This document shows positions 38,373 through 45,508 of a stretch of 45,508 nt of DNA, piece after piece. The number at the start of each line of letters is the position of its first letter. The stretch's first letter is position 1. This DNA is from a virus, in the IMG/VR virus record IMGVR_UViG_3300035670_000387, positions 1 to 45,508 of that record. The stretch is one strand, 5' to 3'. The notes under the pieces were generated by a model. That model was given only the letters and a program-made list of their open reading frames with translations. It was not told the origin of the DNA and did no database searches. The position numbers were made by a program, and so were the translations under genes.

Positions 38373-40000
38373 TACTTCCTCTTCCCGCGTTTCACCTTAC
38401 CGCCGCAAGCCATCTTCTTTGCACCGTTGTAATTAACCGACTCCAATAACGCGTTGAACGTCTGTGGCGACGTCATCTTCGCCATCTGCTTTCGCATGTC
38501 ACTGGTCACCGATGCAACCGTCGGCACCTTACCGCCGCTGCTCATATAGCGCAGCTTCGAGAAGTCGATCTGGTTCTTGAATCCGCCCGACGACGCGGTC
38601 TGCTGCACAGGCGCCTTCCGCTTCTTTTCAAATAGCTTGGACAGCGAGCTCAATCCTTGCGCCACCTTATCCATACGCTGGTCCATCGTAGGCTTATTCG
38701 AAGGCGTGCTCGCAATCGTGCTGGAATTCACGCTGACTTTTACTGCAGGATTGTCTTTGGATCCCATCTTCGGCGTTGCGGCAAGAACCTTTGGCTCCGG
38801 CCACGACGGAGCGGGGCCCGTCATCGAATCCGGCCCTGAGCTGAACGGGTTCACGAGCGTGACCTCGTTATTCGTGACAACGCCGCCCGCCTGGTACTTG
38901 TTCATCTTCCCGGTGTCGTTCTTACTCCGCTTGCTTCCACCGCGGAACACCTTACTCAAAAACTTCACGGAACGATCCATGCTCTTCGCGGACGTCCTCG
39001 GCACGACAATCTCCCCCGGGCTCAGCAGCGCCGGAACGACGTCATTCTTCGTCGAATCCCCGCGCACACGCGCCTTCCCCGGCACCTTGCCGGACACCCT
39101 TCCGCCCTTCTTGAACGCCCGGTACGCAAAATTCTGATATTGCGGGCGGTTCATAAACGGATTCACGGCACCGCCAATTCCGGCACCAGCACCATACTTA
39201 ACAGAAACAGAACCCAACAGACTGCCGAACGACCCGCCAGCCGTACCGCCCACAGGCGCGGGCTGGCCCACAAACGGATTCGAAACCGGTGGTTTCGTAT
39301 ACGTTGGTGCGAGAGCCGCAGGTGCAACCGGCGGAAGATCCTTCACGGCTCCCGGCGCGGGCCTCCGCGTCTTCATCGCGGACCCAAGCGCATTGCCCAG
39401 CGCACTCCCAACACGTCCGCCCCAGGCCATCTTCTTCGGAGATTTAGGCGGTCCCAGGCGTTCACGCTTCATAGACTTGACCCTGCGATCCAAAGCTTCC
39501 ATGCTCGTCGCTCGAATCGTTGTACTCCGGTTAATTAATGGAAAATCCGGCTCGTAATCATTTGGGTTGTCAGGTGTAAACGACGCGGGATTCTTTGATC
39601 GCACAGAACCCTTGGTAATGCCAGCACCAAAAACCTTTTCATCCATTGTGGCATCGTAATCGGGTTTCTTTGGTTTCATACGCTCGTCAAAAATTGCGTT
39701 CAATCTCGCAACTCGCGCGGCGCGCCCTGTATCTGCATCACCAACACGACCACCCTCGGCGTACTTCTTGCGCTTCTTACCCTTGCACGGCATAACCCTG
39801 CCTCCTTGACTTGCTCGTAAGCGACCCTTCGTTCTCATGGGAGACCCCTCTGGAATCTCCTCCCTATTGTAGATGCCCTCTTTGCCCCAATTCGGGACGC
39901 CACCGCCACGCTTCAACATCTCATCGAAGAGATACTTCTGGCGTACCTCGGCCTCTTCGTTCATCTGATCGATAACCGACTTCTCTTTGCGTTTTGGCAT
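38372..40000 (-). CDS. Basic virion protein with repeated GGRV/GGKV motifs
   Basis: The 542-residue protein is very basic. A short motif of an aromatic or polar residue then GGRV, GGVV or GGKV recurs about seven times along it (for example YAEGGRV, AWGGRV, KKGGRV, YQAGGVV, SSGGKV, ACGGKV). Near residue 318 NDVVPALLSPGEIVVP matches a short motif common in phage virion and tape-measure-like proteins. It is next to the portal and may be a head-internal or ejected protein that binds DNA. Function unknown. Confidence 0.55.
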   Translation of the reverse strand: MPKRKEKSVIDQMNEEAEVRQKYLFDEMLKRGGGVPNWGKEGIYNREEIPEGSPMRTKGRLRASQGGRVMPCKGKKRKKYAEGGRVGDADTGRAARVARLNAIFDERMKPKKPDYDATMDEKVFGAGITKGSVRSKNPASFTPDNPNDYEPDFPLINRSTTIRATSMEALDRRVKSMKRERLGPPKSPKKMAWGGRVGSALGNALGSAMKTRRPAPGAVKDLPPVAPAALAPTYTKPPVSNPFVGQPAPVGGTAGGSFGSLLGSVSVKYGAGAGIGGAVNPFMNRPQYQNFAYRAFKKGGRVSGKVPGKARVRGDSTKNDVVPALLSPGEIVVPRTSAKSMDRSVKFLSKVFRGGSKRSKNDTGKMNKYQAGGVVTNNEVTLVNPFSSGPDSMTGPAPSWPEPKVLAATPKMGSKDNPAVKVSVNSSTIASTPSNKPTMDQRMDKVAQGLSSLSKLFEKKRKAPVQQTASSGGFKNQIDFSKLRYMSSGGKVPTVASVTSDMRKQMAKMTSPQTFNALLESVNYNGAKKMACGGKVKRGKRK

Positions 40001-41913
40001 TACATCCCCTGCTGTGGACCGGGTTGCGGCATGGAGCCGACGCCCGTCTGTGACGGAGTACCAGCGCGCCCTTGATTGGGCCCGCCACCGCCGCCTTCCA
40101 ACTCGGCCTGCGCGAGGGCCTGTTCCCGGATCGCCTGCTTTTGGTCGATGAGCGCCCGCTCCTGCGCGTCCGGCTGGATCTCTTCGAGATCGAGGCCGAG
40201 ACCGCGTGCGATGACAAGCCCGATCTTGGCGACCGAGATCTGGCTCTCGACTTGCTGCGCGGTGATCGGATTCGCTGTCAGCGTGCTCATGTAGTTGATC
40301 GCGGCCTGGGCCTTCGCAGCGTTCGCCATGAGACCCTTCATTCCACGACCGTAGAACTTGAACGACCCCTCGATGTCAGCGAAGCGATCCTTCGTCGACA
40401 TCTTCAAAAACTGTTCCGCCTTCCCTTGATCCGTACCAAACCACGACCGAACCTCGTCGGGGTCCATGTCGTCGACATGCTGCATGATCTCGTAGAACGC
40501 CTCGATCGCCAGCTTCTCGATGAAGATGTCCTCGATGTCCGCGGCCATACTATCGAACACGTCGCTGATCGCCGAGTTCGCCGTAATGATCTCCGTGCTC
40601 CGTACCTGCTTTCCAGGCATGTTGCCGGAGAGGTCGAGCTGGTTCGAAATCACGTTCTCCGCGAACGCCCGCTCCAGCGTCTGGAACATCATCATGGCGT
40701 CTTGCGGCACCTCACCCGTCTTTAGCACGCCCATCGGTACCGCGCCTGCGGGTGCACTCGAATCGATGGCGATCTGGTCGCCGTCCTTGATTCCGCCGCT
40801 CGCCTGCTTTTTATCCGCGAACCAGTCTTCGCGGTACCACGTCACGTTGTGCGCAGCCTTGATGCCACCCGTAATGAGCAGCGTGAAGAACTCGTCTGCG
40901 GCTTCGTTCAGATCCACGCCTGCGTCGAGCAGGGCTTTGCGACCGGTCCCAGGCGACCGAATGGGGTCCGCCGTGACGAACGGCGCTTTGCCCGACCAGC
41001 GCGTCACACGCTTCGGATCAACCAGTAACTCGCTCTCGTTGCCAACGACGCACATCACATTGCGCAAGGGGATCTCGGTTCCGTCTTCGGTCTTCCACAT
41101 GTAGACCTTGCCGTCGTTGTCGAGGATCGTCCCATAGAAGTTCTGGATCAGGTTCTGCACCCGCTTCCGGTTCGTCTGTCTCTTCTCCGGATTTCCCTCG
41201 GCAATCTTCTTCTCTTCCTCCGCCTCGTGATGCCCGAAGTCCTTCATGGCATCCACCGCCTCAAGCCGATACGGCTTGTCCGCGGTCTGCTCCTCGCTCG
41301 CCAGATCCCGCACGAGGTAGTGGTCCGTCATGAACTCTTCAATCTCGAACAACTTCCGCTTCGGGTCGAACGTATCGCACAGGTAGTTCTCGAACGGCAG
41401 ATTCGTCAGGTCGAGAGACCAGTAGGTCTTCTCCTCCTTGACCAGCTTGCCGTCCTTCGACGTGAACCGGGGCTTCGTGACCTGCTTGCCGCCGATCTTC
41501 AAACTCATGCGGCTTTCGACGCCGCCGCACAGGATCGCGTCCGAGATCACGGTCTTCGCATCGCAGCCTTCGAATTGGCTCACCAGCGCGTTCTTCGCAA
41601 CATACTCGTTCACGATCGCGTCCGGTTTCTGCGCGATGCGCTGAACCGCGATCCAGTTGTCGTACTTCATCAACGCGCTCTTGAACTTCGCGCGCATGCG
41701 CTCGGCTGCGACGCCGAACTTGTGGAGGTGAATCCGAGGGTCTCCCTCGCGCTTGTGCGACCAGTCAACCTGCCCGTGGTAATACTGCCAATTCTTCTGA
41801 TTCTGCGGTCTCCGCTTGTCCTTCTCGTTTGTGCGGGACTCTTCGGCGCATTGCAGAACCCAATCTACAACGTCCTTCCGCTGCTTATCCAAAATCTGCT
41901 TATATTCGGGCAT
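40000..41913 (-). CDS. Portal protein
   Basis: ATG 41913 follows GAGGGGATAAA. The 637-residue protein has the expected portal layout: an N-terminal charged helix region (DVVDWVLQCAEESRTNEKDK), a beta-rich wing (SLDLTNLPFENYLCDTFDPK), the long C-terminal helical part with a stem/crown (NEAADEFFTLLITGG; SGNMPGKQVRSTEIITANS) and an acidic and Gly/Pro/Gln-rich tail. Portals form the dodecameric entry for DNA at one vertex and dock with terminase. Its place after terminase is typical. Confidence 0.8.
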   Translation of the reverse strand: MPEYKQILDKQRKDVVDWVLQCAEESRTNEKDKRRPQNQKNWQYYHGQVDWSHKREGDPRIHLHKFGVAAERMRAKFKSALMKYDNWIAVQRIAQKPDAIVNEYVAKNALVSQFEGCDAKTVISDAILCGGVESRMSLKIGGKQVTKPRFTSKDGKLVKEEKTYWSLDLTNLPFENYLCDTFDPKRKLFEIEEFMTDHYLVRDLASEEQTADKPYRLEAVDAMKDFGHHEAEEEKKIAEGNPEKRQTNRKRVQNLIQNFYGTILDNDGKVYMWKTEDGTEIPLRNVMCVVGNESELLVDPKRVTRWSGKAPFVTADPIRSPGTGRKALLDAGVDLNEAADEFFTLLITGGIKAAHNVTWYREDWFADKKQASGGIKDGDQIAIDSSAPAGAVPMGVLKTGEVPQDAMMMFQTLERAFAENVISNQLDLSGNMPGKQVRSTEIITANSAISDVFDSMAADIEDIFIEKLAIEAFYEIMQHVDDMDPDEVRSWFGTDQGKAEQFLKMSTKDRFADIEGSFKFYGRGMKGLMANAAKAQAAINYMSTLTANPITAQQVESQISVAKIGLVIARGLGLDLEEIQPDAQERALIDQKQAIREQALAQAELEGGGGGPNQGRAGTPSQTGVGSMPQPGPQQGM

Positions 41914-41914
41914 T

Positions 41915-42133
41915 TTATCCCCTCGTAAATGAATATCTCGGACGCCGTATCCGAGGAGCGCCTTGTCGAGATGCTTTGCGGCAAGTATAGCACAATCCGA
42001 TCAATCGTTCCAATTCGCTCAGCTGCTGGATGTGGCACCGCTTGCACACGCTTTGCAATCTCAACACCGGATGTTGATAATACGACGAGTCCGACTCAAT
42101 GCGGTCCACCCGCATGTCGTTCTTCTCAGCCAT
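41915..42133 (-). CDS. Zinc-ribbon protein between terminase and portal
   Basis: ATG 42133 overlaps the terminase stop. The 72-residue product has VCKRC and CYTC 17 residues apart (about 29-51), a zinc-ribbon or treble-clef arrangement, and a basic C-terminus (RKASRQGAPRIRRPRY). No Shine-Dalgarno is seen; translation is probably coupled. It may be a packaging cofactor. An HNH nuclease is unlikely, because no His-Asn-His pattern follows. Confidence 0.5.
   Translation of the reverse strand: MAEKNDMRVDRIESDSSYYQHPVLRLQSVCKRCHIQQLSELERLIGLCYTCRKASRQGAPRIRRPRYSFTRG
41984..42013 (-). promoter_or_regulatory. Candidate promoter for portal and following genes
   Basis: On the minus strand: TTGGAA (42013-42008), 18-bp spacer, TATACT (41989-41984), with TG one base before the -10 (extended -10). 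It lies inside the Zn-ribbon gene, about 70 bp before the portal start. Being within coding sequence lowers confidence. Confidence 0.4.
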
Positions 42134-43019
42134 TGAACTTGTACCGCGGAAGTACGAGACTACGTTCGTAGTCCTCGTCCTCGCTACGGCCCCGCTTCGT
42201 GTGCACCTGCATCCGCAGCGCCACATATTGCAGCGCATCGTGAATATGCGAATACAAGTTCTTCACGGGCCGGTCCGACTTCTTGCTCTGGGTCGGCTTT
42301 TCCGGCAAGTGGTACCCACCCTCGAACCCCTTGATGAGCATCGTGCAGTGCGGGTTAATCAGGAGGCACGGCTTGCCATCTGAGTCCAGCCGCATCAGCA
42401 GCCGAATAACCGCATCCACACGCTTTTCCGGGTCGTTCGACGAAGCAGCAATGGGGTGTAAACCTTCGTCCCGCATAACGTCGGTGCACGCCTTCCCCTC
42501 AGCCGTCTTTCCTTCCCAGGCCGCAGAAGGATCCACCACGTCGATGTAATGAAAATCAGCACCAAAATTAGAGTTGCAATACGCAATCACCTCCGGGGCG
42601 AACTTCCTCGTGTTCTGTCCCCCGTTTGGAATCTCATCAAGCACCCACAACCTCTGCCCGATCACCTGACAAATCACCGTCGACTGGTTCCCACCGAAGT
42701 CCCAGCCCCGAAAGATCGGGTAACTCGGGTTCACAGGTACCGCACGCGCAAGCAGGTGCAGATGCCGATGGTACGCCCCGTCATACACAGGCTTCCCTGC
42801 AAACGTCTCCCAGGACCGCTCCATCTCGATCGCCCACTGCTTGGGCGGCATTCCCTGCTTCTCATTCTCGATCCACTTCGGATCCCTCTTTCGCGGGTCC
42901 GCGATGAAATCCAGCTCCACAACCACGAACCCGTTCTTCGGGTTCCGCCGAATCGAGAACCCCGTCGGATCCTCCGGCACGAACCTCTGAAACTCATCTA
43001 CGACTTTAGTGTGCTGCAC
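42126..43019 (-). CDS. terL: Large terminase, C-terminal nuclease part (split)
   Basis: The 297-residue frame has RGWDFGG (first Asp of the RNase H-like nuclease), DVVDPSA in the middle and HIHDALQY at the C-terminus, the acidic triad of terminase nuclease domains. It begins in the linker between ATPase and nuclease. In-frame TAA at 43032-43034 closes it upstream, and its first codon is GTG without a Shine-Dalgarno. The ATPase half is the next upstream gene in another frame. Joining the two at shared GAT GAG codons would give about 508 residues, a normal terminase length. Confidence 0.8.
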   Translation of the reverse strand: MQHTKVVDEFQRFVPEDPTGFSIRRNPKNGFVVVELDFIADPRKRDPKWIENEKQGMPPKQWAIEMERSWETFAGKPVYDGAYHRHLHLLARAVPVNPSYPIFRGWDFGGNQSTVICQVIGQRLWVLDEIPNGGQNTRKFAPEVIAYCNSNFGADFHYIDVVDPSAAWEGKTAEGKACTDVMRDEGLHPIAASSNDPEKRVDAVIRLLMRLDSDGKPCLLINPHCTMLIKGFEGGYHLPEKPTQSKKSDRPVKNLYSHIHDALQYVALRMQVHTKRGRSEDEDYERSLVLPRYKFNG

Positions 43020-43116
43020 GGGCTTGGTTGGTTAGGAAACGAATGGAAGGGGGCGGAGAAGGGGGGTGGGAGGAAGGACGGACGCGGAAGTGCGGTGGCG
43101 CAGCTCAGCGTTACAG
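42999..43116 (-). other. Segment interrupting the large terminase gene
   Basis: The codons GAT GAG occur at the end of the ATPase half (43122-43117) and at residues 8-9 of the nuclease half (42998-42993). Between them lie 118 bases, 124 with one repeat copy, that contain stops in both frames and a 13-nt direct-repeat pair (TGAGCTG twice) next to the first stop. The coding strand is polypyrimidine through the middle (43038-43080). It could be a bypassed region like T4 gene 60, a spliced or deleted element, or true gene fission. It is too short for a normal group I or II intron. Confidence 0.5.
43030..43078. repeat. Polypurine element, copy in the terminase gap
   Basis: On the plus strand GGTTAG (43030-43035), then 13 bases, GGGGGCGGAGA (43049-43059), a 7-base insert and TGGGAGGAAGGA (43067-43078). 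The same three blocks in the same order, without the 7-base insert and with a 12-base first gap, occur at 45156-45196. G-run density allows quadruplex or triplex structures. Confidence 0.5.
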
Positions 43117-43776
43117 CTCATCGTTCACGAGCCTCTTGTAGAAGGAGTCGACGCCGCTTTCTTGCATGGCGTGCGTCGAGACGATCGTGAGCCCGCCCCC
43201 TCCCTGCAGGGTGGGCTTTGCGGCGCTGTAGGTCGCTTCGGCCTCGGGCCAGAAGTCGAGCTCATCGAAGAAAAGCTTAGAGAAACCATATTGGCGTGTC
43301 TGGTCCGGGCCCATAGCCAGCGCATGTACTGTGGACTCGATTTCGTCAAAGAACATGAATCCTTCTTTGACTCGCAGGGTTGGTCGGGCTTCTTTGGGCC
43401 AGATGTCTTGGGGGATATGTTCATAGATGAATCCCATGTTGCGGAGGTGTGCGCATGCGTCCTCGAATTTCTTGGAAACGATGCCGACACGACGGTTCGT
43501 GTTCGTGAAGGCGTAATGGAGGTGGAGGGCCAGGAAGAGCCACGAGATCCACATGCGGCGGCTCTTGTCAACGATGAGTTTGTCGGTGCTCTGCCAGATG
43601 CGGACGATGGGAGCGAGGTAGGGCTTGTACTGGGGCTGATCCGCACGCGTGGGAGAGGGCTTTACGGGGCGCTTCGAATCCACTTCGTCTTGCGTGTAGA
43701 CGCAGTGGTCGAGGAAGGTGAGCGGATCTTGGAGTTGGATGAGCCGCTCAGCGAGATTGGCGGAGAGCTCGGCCAC
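43111..43776 (-). CDS. terL: Large terminase, N-terminal ATPase part (split)
   Basis: The 221-residue frame has DKSRRMWISW as the Walker A-type motif of terminases (about residues 70-79), LFFDELDFWPEAEA as Walker B, and GGGGLTIVSTHAMQE as motif III/C. It pumps DNA into the head. The frame stops after SFYKRLVNDEL, exactly before where the nuclease linker should follow. GTG 43776 is the first start after the small terminase stop; no Shine-Dalgarno is seen, and both halves share the start context AGCCCGTG. Confidence 0.8.
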   Translation of the reverse strand: MAELSANLAERLIQLQDPLTFLDHCVYTQDEVDSKRPVKPSPTRADQPQYKPYLAPIVRIWQSTDKLIVDKSRRMWISWLFLALHLHYAFTNTNRRVGIVSKKFEDACAHLRNMGFIYEHIPQDIWPKEARPTLRVKEGFMFFDEIESTVHALAMGPDQTRQYGFSKLFFDELDFWPEAEATYSAAKPTLQGGGGLTIVSTHAMQESGVDSFYKRLVNDEL

Positions 43777-43779
43777 GGG

Positions 43780-44457
43780 CTAGGAGGAACCCATTTTGGG
43801 GAGGAGGCCCTTGGCTTCGGCGTACTTGTCGTCCTCGCCGAAGTCGGGGACGATGGCCCGGGTGCGCTCTTCACGGAGCTTCATGAGCTGCTCGGTGAGC
43901 TCGCGGACGTTCATGCCGGTGATTTCTCGGGATTCCTTGGGCTTGCCGTGCTTTTGCTCGTAGAACCACTTGGCGACGTCTGCGCGGGTGCTGGCGGAGA
44001 CGGTGGGGTCGTCGCGGATCGTGCGGAGGACGTCGATGGCGCTGTATTGCTCGCGGTCAATGAGTTCCTTGGAATCCTTCTGACCAATGTGGAAATTGAA
44101 CGCCGCAATGAACTCGACTGAGACTTCTTCCTCCAACCAGCGCTTAACCGTTTTGACGTTGCGGCCGCTGGCGAGCGCGATTTTTGTTTGCGGCCAGCCA
44201 AGGCAGTGAGCGACACAAAATGTGCGCTGTTCCGGCGTGAGGTTGAACTTCGCGGCAAGATGCGCCGGGAATTTGACCTTTGCGACATCCTTTAAGTGCT
44301 CCCAGTCGGACTTGGCGTCCTCTTCCTCGGGCGTTTCGGGGCCGTCGTAGGCGGGATTTGCGGCTTTGGCCTCGTTGATGACCTTTTGACGAGTCTTTTT
44401 GCGCTCTTCCTCGGCCCAAATGACGCGCGGATCACGATTGTCGACGTATTTCGGCAT
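43780..44457 (-). CDS. terS: Small terminase subunit
   Basis: The 225-residue protein has a helix-turn-helix-like region about 72-112 (LTPEQRTFCVAHCLGWPQTK, ASGRNVKTVKRWLEEE) and a helical C-terminal half (STRADVAKWFYEQKHGKPKE; VRELTEQLMKLREERTR), as in small terminases that recognise the packaging site and recruit the large subunit. It directly precedes the terminase ATPase and follows a promoter. GAGGACC precedes ATG 44457. Confidence 0.75.
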   Translation of the reverse strand: MPKYVDNRDPRVIWAEEERKKTRQKVINEAKAANPAYDGPETPEEEDAKSDWEHLKDVAKVKFPAHLAAKFNLTPEQRTFCVAHCLGWPQTKIALASGRNVKTVKRWLEEEVSVEFIAAFNFHIGQKDSKELIDREQYSAIDVLRTIRDDPTVSASTRADVAKWFYEQKHGKPKESREITGMNVRELTEQLMKLREERTRAIVPDFGEDDKYAEAKGLLPKMGSS

Positions 44458-44469
44458 GGTCCTCGATGT

Positions 44470-44497
44470 ATTGTACCATATTGTAGTGTATGGTCAA
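44470..44497 (-). promoter_or_regulatory. Sigma70 promoter of the late operon with operator in spacer
   Basis: On the minus strand: TTGACC (44497-44492), 16-bp spacer, TACAAT (44475-44470). An inverted repeat ACCATA-N8-TATGGT occupies the spacer. The predicted start site is about 6 bp before ATG 44457, so the leader is very short. This is the likely main promoter for packaging and structural genes. Confidence 0.6.
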
Positions 44498-44535
44498 GGC
44501 ATACGATTGACTGGTGTGGACATACACGGGCATTT

Positions 44536-45096
44536 TTAGCGTTTGGAGATGGTCTGGATGCGACTTTTTACGCGGTTGTAGACTTGCTCGGTGACCGCGA
44601 GGTCCATTTTGTTGTGATGGATGATTTCGTCGAAATTTTTGTGCGTTTTGAAGCCGGTGCGGGCCTCGACTTCGGCGCATTTCCAGGTGTTGATGTCGAG
44701 CGGAGTCTTCTTGGAGGCACAACCGAGGACGCGAGAGGCCCAATCGAGGCGCGATGAGGTGAAGGTGCTCTTGCCCATGCGTACCATGTACATGATGTCG
44801 CTGTGGAACTTCTTTGAGAGCTGATTTTGGTGTGTGAGAAGTAGGCGGTCGTTGATGTAAGGAATGTCAAACATGATCCCGTTCCAGGTGATCAGGTAGT
44901 CGTACGAGTCGAGGACGTTGCGAACGTTCTCCATGAGACGCTTGTCGATGTGGAGAGGGTCTTTGCTGGGCGAGGGGTAGTCGCGGAGGCTGAGAATGAG
45001 CGGCGGACGCCCGAGCTCTTTGATGCCGCAGCAGAGCATGAAGCCCGCGTCTGCTTTTAATGTCGTGCACTCGATGTCTACGATGCAGGTTCTCAT
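44536..45096 (-). CDS. RNase H-fold 3'-5' exonuclease (DEDD)
   Basis: The 186-residue protein has CIVDIECTT (Asp and Glu of motif I), ITWNGIMFDIPYINDR (motif II), KFHSDIMYMVR and IIHHNKMDLAVTEQVY (motif III, HxxxD), the pattern of YprB-like / RNase_H_2 and related DEDD exonucleases. It probably degrades or trims nucleic acid, possibly RNA. It is the first minus-strand gene after the non-coding hub and starts right at a promoter, suggesting early expression apart from the late genes. Confidence 0.75.
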   Translation of the reverse strand: MRTCIVDIECTTLKADAGFMLCCGIKELGRPPLILSLRDYPSPSKDPLHIDKRLMENVRNVLDSYDYLITWNGIMFDIPYINDRLLLTHQNQLSKKFHSDIMYMVRMGKSTFTSSRLDWASRVLGCASKKTPLDINTWKCAEVEARTGFKTHKNFDEIIHHNKMDLAVTEQVYNRVKSRIQTISKR

Positions 45097-45102
45097 ATGG
45101 CT

Positions 45103-45132
45103 ATGCTATGGCGGAAGCGAGGGAAGTTGCAA
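45103..45132 (-). promoter_or_regulatory. Promoter giving a leaderless exonuclease mRNA
   Basis: On the minus strand: TTGCAA (45132-45127), 18-bp spacer, TAGCAT (45108-45103). Only 6 bp separate the -10 box from ATG 45096, so transcription would start at or next to the A of the start codon. No Shine-Dalgarno is possible in the transcript. Confidence 0.45.
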
Positions 45133-45135
45133 GGG

Positions 45136-45336
45136 TCGGGCTCCGCCCGAAGGGCGGTTAGAGTGTGACGGTGGGGGGCGGAGATGGGAGGAAGGAGGTG
45201 GAATGAAAACGGAAGGAATATCAGGGACTTAGGGAAAGTGAAAATTTTGTATATATTTCGGGGGGATGGTCCTGTTGGTTGGGAGGCTGTGGAAGGTAGG
45301 TGCACCCGGGGCGGGGTAGCTGAGGTATTTCGCGCT
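45136..45336. other. Non-coding hub between exonuclease promoter and terminal repeat
   Basis: No gene is seen here. It starts with hairpin TCGGGC-TCC-GCCCGA (45136-45150), followed by the polypurine element (45156-45196), a purine-rich stretch, a short AT-rich block (about 45240-45258, AAAATTTTGTATATATTT) and a G-rich stretch running into the right terminal repeat. Together with 1-549 it makes about 0.8 kb of non-coding DNA in circular form, a natural place for the packaging and replication signals. Confidence 0.5.
45156..45196. repeat. Polypurine element, copy near the right end
   Basis: GGTTAG (45156-45161), 12 bases, then GGGGGCGGAGA (45174-45184) directly followed by TGGGAGGAAGGA (45185-45196). 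The same blocks occur in the interrupted terminase gene at 43030-43078. A shared binding site, for example for small terminase or a replication protein, is one possible explanation. Confidence 0.5.
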
Positions 45337-45508
45337 CCGACCGCGTCCGTGCTGGTGACCGCTCTGCTATTGTCGTACTCAGGAGTGTTATAGTAGTTAG
45401 CCCGGGTAGCTCGGGAAGGGGTATGCAAGATCCATGCCATTGAATGGTCGGACCTTCACTGCGCTCTATCGGATGCGCGCTAGGGCGCGCGTGAATGTGA
45501 TGTGATTG
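45337..45508. repeat. Terminal direct repeat, right copy
   Basis: Identical to bases 1-172 except C45464 in place of G128. It ends exactly at the window end. See the left copy for the two possible explanations (contig overlap or genuine direct terminal repeat). Confidence 0.95.

Noticed and set aside
42999-43116. Group I or group II intron in terL
   Set aside because: The segment is far too short and lacks the conserved core elements; no homing endonuclease is present.
1-45508. Phage-type single-subunit RNA polymerase, integrase or repressor
   Set aside because: No frame shows the expected motifs; small ribbon-helix-helix proteins are the only DNA-binding regulators seen.

Overview
The window is the whole genome of a tailed, double-stranded DNA bacteriophage, most likely short-tailed (podovirus-like). 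The first 172 bases recur at the right end with one mismatch (G128 against C45464), so it is either a circular contig with an untrimmed overlap or a linear genome with direct terminal repeats. No integrase, excisionase, classical repressor or phage RNA polymerase was recognised. The promoters I can see are sigma70-like, so host RNA polymerase is probably used and a lytic lifestyle is likely. A lipoprotein in the lysis cassette and several Sec signal peptides suggest a Gram-negative host. I cannot name the host phylum.

Layout. (a) 45.1 kb round to 0.55 kb is a non-coding hub of about 0.8 kb between divergent gene blocks. It holds the terminal repeat, a polypurine element, a near-leaderless promoter, a 12-bp inverted repeat and a very long rod-like hairpin (326-506). 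(b) 0.55-7.6 kb, plus strand, holds many small early genes, several Zn-ribbon or ribbon-helix-helix proteins, a HAD phosphatase, and an amidoligase plus class II glutamine amidotransferase pair. (c) 7.6-7.83 kb is a non-coding control region with an extremely AT-rich island and a strong promoter. (d) 7.83-13.6 kb, plus strand, with C-rich codon use, holds a RecB/Cas4-type nuclease, a glycosyltransferase, an FkbM methyltransferase, a radical SAM enzyme, a secreted HExxH protease and small membrane proteins. (e) 13.6-19.4 kb, plus strand, is the replication and recombination block: Sak4-like ATPase, DUF669-like protein, UDG/exonuclease/family A polymerase fusion, DUF3987-like P-loop ATPase and SprT-like protease.

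(f) 19.35-45.1 kb is all on the minus strand and is the late block. Reading in transcription order: DEDD exonuclease, small terminase, large terminase (split into two reading frames), Zn-ribbon, portal, GGRV-repeat protein, scaffold, major capsid protein, decoration or fibre-like proteins, three secreted proteins, adaptor and nozzle candidates, tail fibre with a His-rich tip, three ejection-type proteins, an M15 endolysin and a holin/spanin cassette. The two blocks converge at 19.35-19.4 kb, where opposing genes overlap by 50 bp.

The observations most worth following are the 181-nt rod-like hairpin next to the terminal repeat, the large terminase interrupted by a 124-bp segment flanked by matching codons, the amidoligase/amidotransferase cassette, the glycosyltransferase/methyltransferase/radical SAM cluster, and three consecutive Sec-secreted proteins (one with Pro-Thr repeats and a lectin-like body) inside the virion operon. 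All function calls are from reading motifs by eye; no database search was run.
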